Shown here: positions 60,330-64,000 of the stretch, one piece after another
Layout: the number at the start of each line of letters is the position of its first letter
How positions within the stretch are numbered: the stretch's first letter is position 1
From: Patulibacter americanus DSM 16676
Lineage (GTDB): Bacteria > Actinomycetota > Thermoleophilia > Solirubrobacterales > Solirubrobacteraceae
NCBI RefSeq assembly: GCF_000420025.1
Contig: NZ_ATUD01000004.1
Span: 1 to 64,000, forward strand
Reading direction: 5' to 3'
Length of the DNA stretch: 64,000 nt
Program-made: the position numbers and the translations under genes
The notes under the pieces: generated by a model
Databases searched by the model: none
Told to the model about the DNA's origin: nothing
Seen by the model: the letters and a program-made list of their open reading frames with translations, nothing else

Positions 60330-63059
60330 CTAGCGGACGCGGAGCGTGACGGAGCCGCTGCGGGCGGCGATCGCGTCGGTGCCCGCGAAGCGGACGGCGA
60401 CGCGGTGCTTGCCGGCACGGACGCCGGAGACCGTCAGGCGGGCCACGCCGTCCTTCACGGGCAGCGCGCGACGCACGGTGCGACCGTCGACGGTGACCGC
60501 CAGGCGACCGTCGGGGCGGCTGATGCCGGCGGCCTTCACGCGGAACGTGAGGGCCAGCCGGCCACGGCCCGCGACGCGGGCCTTCACCGTGACGGTCGGC
60601 CGCTGGCGGGCGACGCGCTCACCGGCGCCGGCTTCGGCGCTGGCCGTCTGGCCGCCGGCCGCGGCGATGACGCGCACCGAGATGCGGCGGCCGGCGTCGG
60701 CCGCCCGCACGCGGTACGTCGCGGCGTTGGCGCCCGCGATCGCCTGGCCGTCACGGAGCCACTGGTACTGGAACGCCACGCCGAAGCTCACGGACCAGGA
60801 GCCGTTCTCGGCGCGCAGGGTGCGGCCGGCGCGGGCGGTGCCGCGCACGCGCGGACCGGAGCCGTCGATCGAGACGAGCTTCGTCGGGGCCGGAGCGGGG
60901 GCGGGGGTCGGCGGCGTGCTCGGGGCCGCGATCGGGCCGGGCGTGTCGATCGGGCCGGGCAGGCCGATCGGGTCGGGCGTGCCGGGCGTCTCGTCACCGT
61001 CGCCGGGCGTCGGGACCGGCAGGACCCGGGCCGTCAGCCACTCCGAGGACGGCAGCGGCCGGTCGACCATGCGGGTCTCGCCGAGGCAGCCGTTGAAGCC
61101 GTCGGCGGGCTTGCCCTCCCAGGAGGCCGCCCCCATGATCCACGGCAGGTCCTCGATCGCCGCGATGCCGAGGGCGTTGATCGCGTTGCGCAGCACGGGC
61201 GCGCCGTCGACGTAGAGCGTCGTCGTCTTCGTCTTCGGGTCGTTGACGGCGGCGATGTGCATCCACTTGTCCGGCATCAGCTCGCCGGACCAGTTCGTCG
61301 TGTCGCCCGCGCCGCGGGTGCTGCCGAGGACGCTCCACTGCAGCTCGCGCAGGTTGGAGAACGCCATGACGAACGGCCCGGCCTCCATCTCGACGCCGGC
61401 GTTCGTCGGGACGCCCGGCACGTCGGCGCGCTGGCCGCCGCGGATGAGGGCGCCCATCCACTGGTTCTTCTCGTTGGTGTAGTCCGCCGACACCTTCATG
61501 AACGTCTCGATCGTGTAGCCGTTCGAGAACGTCTCGTCGTTCAGCGGAGCCTCCTTCGCGGTCTGGAGGTAGCTCATCCGGTTCGTGCGCCGGTCGGCGT
61601 TCTTGAAGCAGATCGCGCCCTGGTCCGCGGACTGCGGAGCGTGGTCGGTGGTGAGCGCGACGTCGCCGGCCGCGGCGCCCTGCACGCCGTCGACGTTGAG
61701 CGCGGCGCGGGTCAGGTCGTTGCCGCGGCCACTGATGTCGCGGATGCCCTCGCCGGGGGCGACGACCGTGCCGTCCCTCGGTGCGCCGACGCGCCAGTGC
61801 ACGCGGGTGCCGTCGACCTTCGGGTAGTCCTCGGGCGTCTGCGGCGGGGTCTTCGTCCCGGCCTCGGGCTCCTGGTAGCCCTCGAGGACGATCTGCTTCG
61901 CGCGCTCCGTGCGCGAGGTGCCGTTCGGCTGCGGCGCGGCCTTGCTGAAGTCGGCGTTGAAGCCCTTGAAGCGCTCGTCGAAGTCGAACGGGATGTCGTA
62001 CTGCTGGTGCTTGCCCTTCAGCACCGCCTGATCGAACGACGTGAGCAGCTCGGTCGGCTTCGTCCGCACCCACGGGGAGAGCCCCTCGGCGTTGATGCGC
62101 TTGTTCGTGAAGTCGAACTCGTAGAGGCCCAGGTAGCCGTTGCCGCCCTGGTAGGCCATCTGGTAGTCGATGACGACCTCGTGGACGTCGTGGCCGAAGT
62201 CGTTCTTCTTCGTCAGCCGCGACGCGCCGTGGTAATGGCCGTTGAACGTCAGGAAGATCTGGTCGTTCTTCTTGATCAGCTTGTCCCACAGGCGCAGGCC
62301 GTAGTCGGTCTCCTTCGCCGTCTCGCCGTCGCTCTGGATGTCGATGAGCTGGTGGGTGGTCAGGATCACCGGCATCGTCGGGTTGTCGGCGATGACCTTG
62401 TTCGCCCACGCCAGCGTCGCGTCGGACGCCTTCCAGGAGAGCGCGAGGACGAGGAACTGGCGGCCCTCGGCGGTGAACTTGTGCCAGGTGTTGAAGCCCG
62501 TCGGGTCCATCCCGCCGAACGTCGCGTTGGTCTTCGCACGCACCTCGGTGAACGTCTTGCGGTACGGCTCGTTGGGCAGGTCGTACTGGTCGTCGTTGAG
62601 CGACGTGTTGCGCACGTCGTGGTTGCCGGCGAGGACGGAGTAGGGCAGGCCCGCGGACTCCAGGGTCTTCATCGCGTTGTCCGCGACGGTCCACTCCTCG
62701 GGCTTGTTCACGCGGTCGACGACGTCGCCGAGGTGCGCGACGAACGGGATGTCGAGCTCCTTGGCGTTCTTCGTCAGCCAGGAGGTCTGCGACTCGAACG
62801 GGTTGGTGCCGAACTTCGCGAACTGGTTGCCCTCGCCCGGCGCCGCGTAGCGGGAGTAGAACTGCGTGTCGGGCAGGACGGCCAGCGTGAAGCTCGAGAC
62901 CTGCTTCGCGTCGCCGGTGGCGGGAACGGCCGAGGCGGTGCCGGCCAGCGGGCCCGCGGCGAGCAGGCCGCCGGTGGCCGCGACGGCGGCAGCGAGGCGG
63001 CGCAGGCGCGCGGAGGGGCGCCGCGGTGACCCGGAGGTCGAGGCGTGCGGATGGGGCAC
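60330..63059 (-). CDS. Secreted calcineurin-like phosphoesterase with LamG and Ig-like domains (copy B)
   Basis: A tandem paralogue of the gene at 57362, also 909 aa, with the same domain order. Metal motifs are VLPDTQFYSRYAAPGEG, HLGDVVDRVNK, SVLAGNHDVRN, ILTTHQLID and FNGHYHGAS. The LamG-like part has GFNGCLGETRMVDR, the linker is Pro-rich, and the Ig-like module has WLRDGQAIAGANAATYRV. The last 80 or so codons are almost identical in DNA to copy A, whereas the LamG part has diverged more. GTG start after AAGAAGGACC. It has its own leader and terminator, so it is not one operon with copy A. Confidence 0.9.
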   Translation of the reverse strand: MPHPHASTSGSPRRPSARLRRLAAAVAATGGLLAAGPLAGTASAVPATGDAKQVSSFTLAVLPDTQFYSRYAAPGEGNQFAKFGTNPFESQTSWLTKNAKELDIPFVAHLGDVVDRVNKPEEWTVADNAMKTLESAGLPYSVLAGNHDVRNTSLNDDQYDLPNEPYRKTFTEVRAKTNATFGGMDPTGFNTWHKFTAEGRQFLVLALSWKASDATLAWANKVIADNPTMPVILTTHQLIDIQSDGETAKETDYGLRLWDKLIKKNDQIFLTFNGHYHGASRLTKKNDFGHDVHEVVIDYQMAYQGGNGYLGLYEFDFTNKRINAEGLSPWVRTKPTELLTSFDQAVLKGKHQQYDIPFDFDERFKGFNADFSKAAPQPNGTSRTERAKQIVLEGYQEPEAGTKTPPQTPEDYPKVDGTRVHWRVGAPRDGTVVAPGEGIRDISGRGNDLTRAALNVDGVQGAAAGDVALTTDHAPQSADQGAICFKNADRRTNRMSYLQTAKEAPLNDETFSNGYTIETFMKVSADYTNEKNQWMGALIRGGQRADVPGVPTNAGVEMEAGPFVMAFSNLRELQWSVLGSTRGAGDTTNWSGELMPDKWMHIAAVNDPKTKTTTLYVDGAPVLRNAINALGIAAIEDLPWIMGAASWEGKPADGFNGCLGETRMVDRPLPSSEWLTARVLPVPTPGDGDETPGTPDPIGLPGPIDTPGPIAAPSTPPTPAPAPAPTKLVSIDGSGPRVRGTARAGRTLRAENGSWSVSFGVAFQYQWLRDGQAIAGANAATYRVRAADAGRRISVRVIAAAGGQTASAEAGAGERVARQRPTVTVKARVAGRGRLALTFRVKAAGISRPDGRLAVTVDGRTVRRALPVKDGVARLTVSGVRAGKHRVAVRFAGTDAIAARSGSVTLRVR

Positions 63060-63200
63060 GGAGGGTCCTTCTTCAGAGGGGATACGTCACGGCCGGACGG
63101 TCGCCCGACGCGCGGCGATGCACCGTCGCAGCGTGTACGGCGGCCCCTTGTCGCCCGGGTGTTTCTGAAGGGTGAAGAACCGGAGAACGCCCGCTTTCTA
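63060..63200 (-). promoter_or_regulatory. Duplicated promoter/leader of phosphoesterase B
   Basis: The counterpart of 60092-60240: the block CTTCACC, then 32 nt, then GTACACGCTG is kept at the same spacing in both copies. The rest of the 290-nt gap up to 63349 shows no ORF or known element, only the divergent start region of the methyltransferase gene. Confidence 0.5.
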
Positions 63201-63349
63201 CGGGGATCCCGTGGACGCAAAGCCCCCCGGGCGGAGGGGTCCGCGGGCTATCGACGCACGCCGTCGTCGCGGCGTACGGCGCCCGCCGACGGCCCCGGAA
63301 CGGCCGCCGTGGCCGCACGGACGGGGCCGCCTGCCATCCTGCGTGCGGC

Positions 63350-64000
63350 ATGAACGAGCACGACCACCAGATCGGCCTGCACGGCCTCGCGCTGCTGCGG
63401 GCGGGCGTGAAGGGCGACGCGCTCGGCGTGCACCGCCACCGCTCCGCGATCACCGACCTGCTGAACGACCCGTCCGACGCGACGAGCCGGGTGCTGCCCG
63501 AGGTCTCCGTCCAGGAGGGCTACGCGGCGTGGGCGACGTCCTACGACGAGCGCCGCAACGCGTCGATCCGCGCCGAGGAGCCGGTCGTCCGCGAGCTGCT
63601 CCAGGGACGCACGCCCGGCGTCGCGGTCGACGTCGGCACGGGGACGGGGCGCCACGCGACGTGGCTCGCCGCCCAGGGGCACCGCGTCACCGGCATCGAC
63701 ACGTCCCGCGCGATGCTCGAGGTCGCCCGCTCGCGCGCCCCGGAGCTCGAGTGGATCGAGGCCGACCTGCGTGCGCTGCCGCTCCCCGACGCGTGCGCCG
63801 ACATCGTCGTCTGCGGTCTGACGCTCTCCCACCTGCCGACGCTGGTCGGGATCGCCGAGCTCGCGCGGCTGCTGCGTCCCGGCGGTCGGCTCGTCGTCTC
63901 GAACCCGCACCCGCTGGCCACCGACGTCCTCCACGCCCGCGCGTGGACGACCACCGCGGACGGCATCCGGGTGCAGGTGCCCGAATGGGCCCACGGGCTC
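63350..64000 (+). CDS. SAM-dependent methyltransferase (3' truncated by window end)
   Basis: An open frame of 217 codons runs to the window edge without a stop. Motif I is VAVDVGTGTGRHATWLAAQG, followed by VTGIDTSRAMLEVARSRAPE, EADLRALPLPD, VVCGLTLSHLP and LARLLRPGGRLVVSNPHP, a Methyltransf_11 protein. The first 60 residues (GYAAWATSYDERRNASIRAE) have the usual lead-in of this group. CATCCT lies nine bases before the ATG at 63350 as a weak -10. The substrate is unknown. Confidence 0.85.
   Translation, partial: MNEHDHQIGLHGLALLRAGVKGDALGVHRHRSAITDLLNDPSDATSRVLPEVSVQEGYAAWATSYDERRNASIRAEEPVVRELLQGRTPGVAVDVGTGTGRHATWLAAQGHRVTGIDTSRAMLEVARSRAPELEWIEADLRALPLPDACADIVVCGLTLSHLPTLVGIAELARLLRPGGRLVVSNPHPLATDVLHARAWTTTADGIRVQVPEWAHGL

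Overview
This is a very GC-rich window from an actinobacterial chromosome. The gene content and style fit a soil or freshwater member of the class Thermoleophilia (Patulibacter, Conexibacter or Solirubrobacter-like). That placement is inferred from protein style, a perfect Gram-positive-type LexA box, panBCD, NDH-2, an actinobacterial-type Rex and many GTG starts; no 16S gene is present. Genes are tightly packed, on both strands, often with 4-nt ATGA/GTGA overlaps. No gap exceeds 300 nt. There is no prophage, IS element, integrase or CRISPR array. One RNA gene, tRNA-Gln(CTG), is seen.

Layout. 1-10.3 kb: the end of an inositol-monophosphatase gene, a block of three 73-bp tandem repeats, a small hypothetical gene, SOS-boxed uvrA with an AraC-type regulator, a terpene-cyclase-fold protein, an NTF2-like gene with a candidate leader peptide, corA, an SRPBCC protein, a left-handed beta-helix acetyltransferase and an AI-2E family permease. 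10.3-13.4 kb: a pantothenate operon (DUF2520 protein, panC, panD, panB) on the minus strand. 13.6-17.4 kb: family-4 uracil-DNA glycosylase coupled to a nine-helix membrane protein with presenilin-like aspartates, then an FHA protein and a flippase. 17.4-20.3 kb: the t6A operon tsaE-tsaB-rimI-tsaD. 20.4-23.2 kb: a glutaredoxin-Rex fusion, a GCS2-type ligase and a small acidic protein. 23.3-29.5 kb: two APC permeases separated by a tiny membrane protein, flanked by two secreted proteins. 29.7-34.7 kb: a methyltransferase, two TrkA proteins, tRNA-Gln, NDH-2 and a secreted glucosaminidase. 34.8-41.6 kb: a heterodimeric ABC exporter, a small Cys-rich protein, an MFS exporter and a glutathionyl-hydroquinone-reductase-like protein.

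41.7-51.2 kb: a methyltransferase, then an OmpR/HK two-component system divergent from a VanY-like carboxypeptidase and followed by a lipoprotein/MacA/MacB-like efflux operon. Two 40-bp elements bounded by GTTGC and GCAAC at identical spacing lie in the two control regions and suggest one regulon. A NatAB-like ABC pair follows. 51.4-57.2 kb: an MMPL transporter overlapping a NarL-type two-component system, an SDR and rlmN. 57.3-64 kb: two tandem 909-residue secreted phosphoesterase paralogues with duplicated leaders, then a truncated methyltransferase.

A recurrent feature is the promoter style. Many genes have a TAnnnT -10 hexamer ending only 6-9 nt before the start codon, which predicts leaderless mRNAs. 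Intrinsic-terminator-like hairpins sit between most convergent pairs. The most unusual items are the Grx-Rex fusion, the GxGD membrane protein, the paired 40-bp elements around the VanY/ABC regulon, and the short upstream ORFs placed directly behind leaderless promoters.
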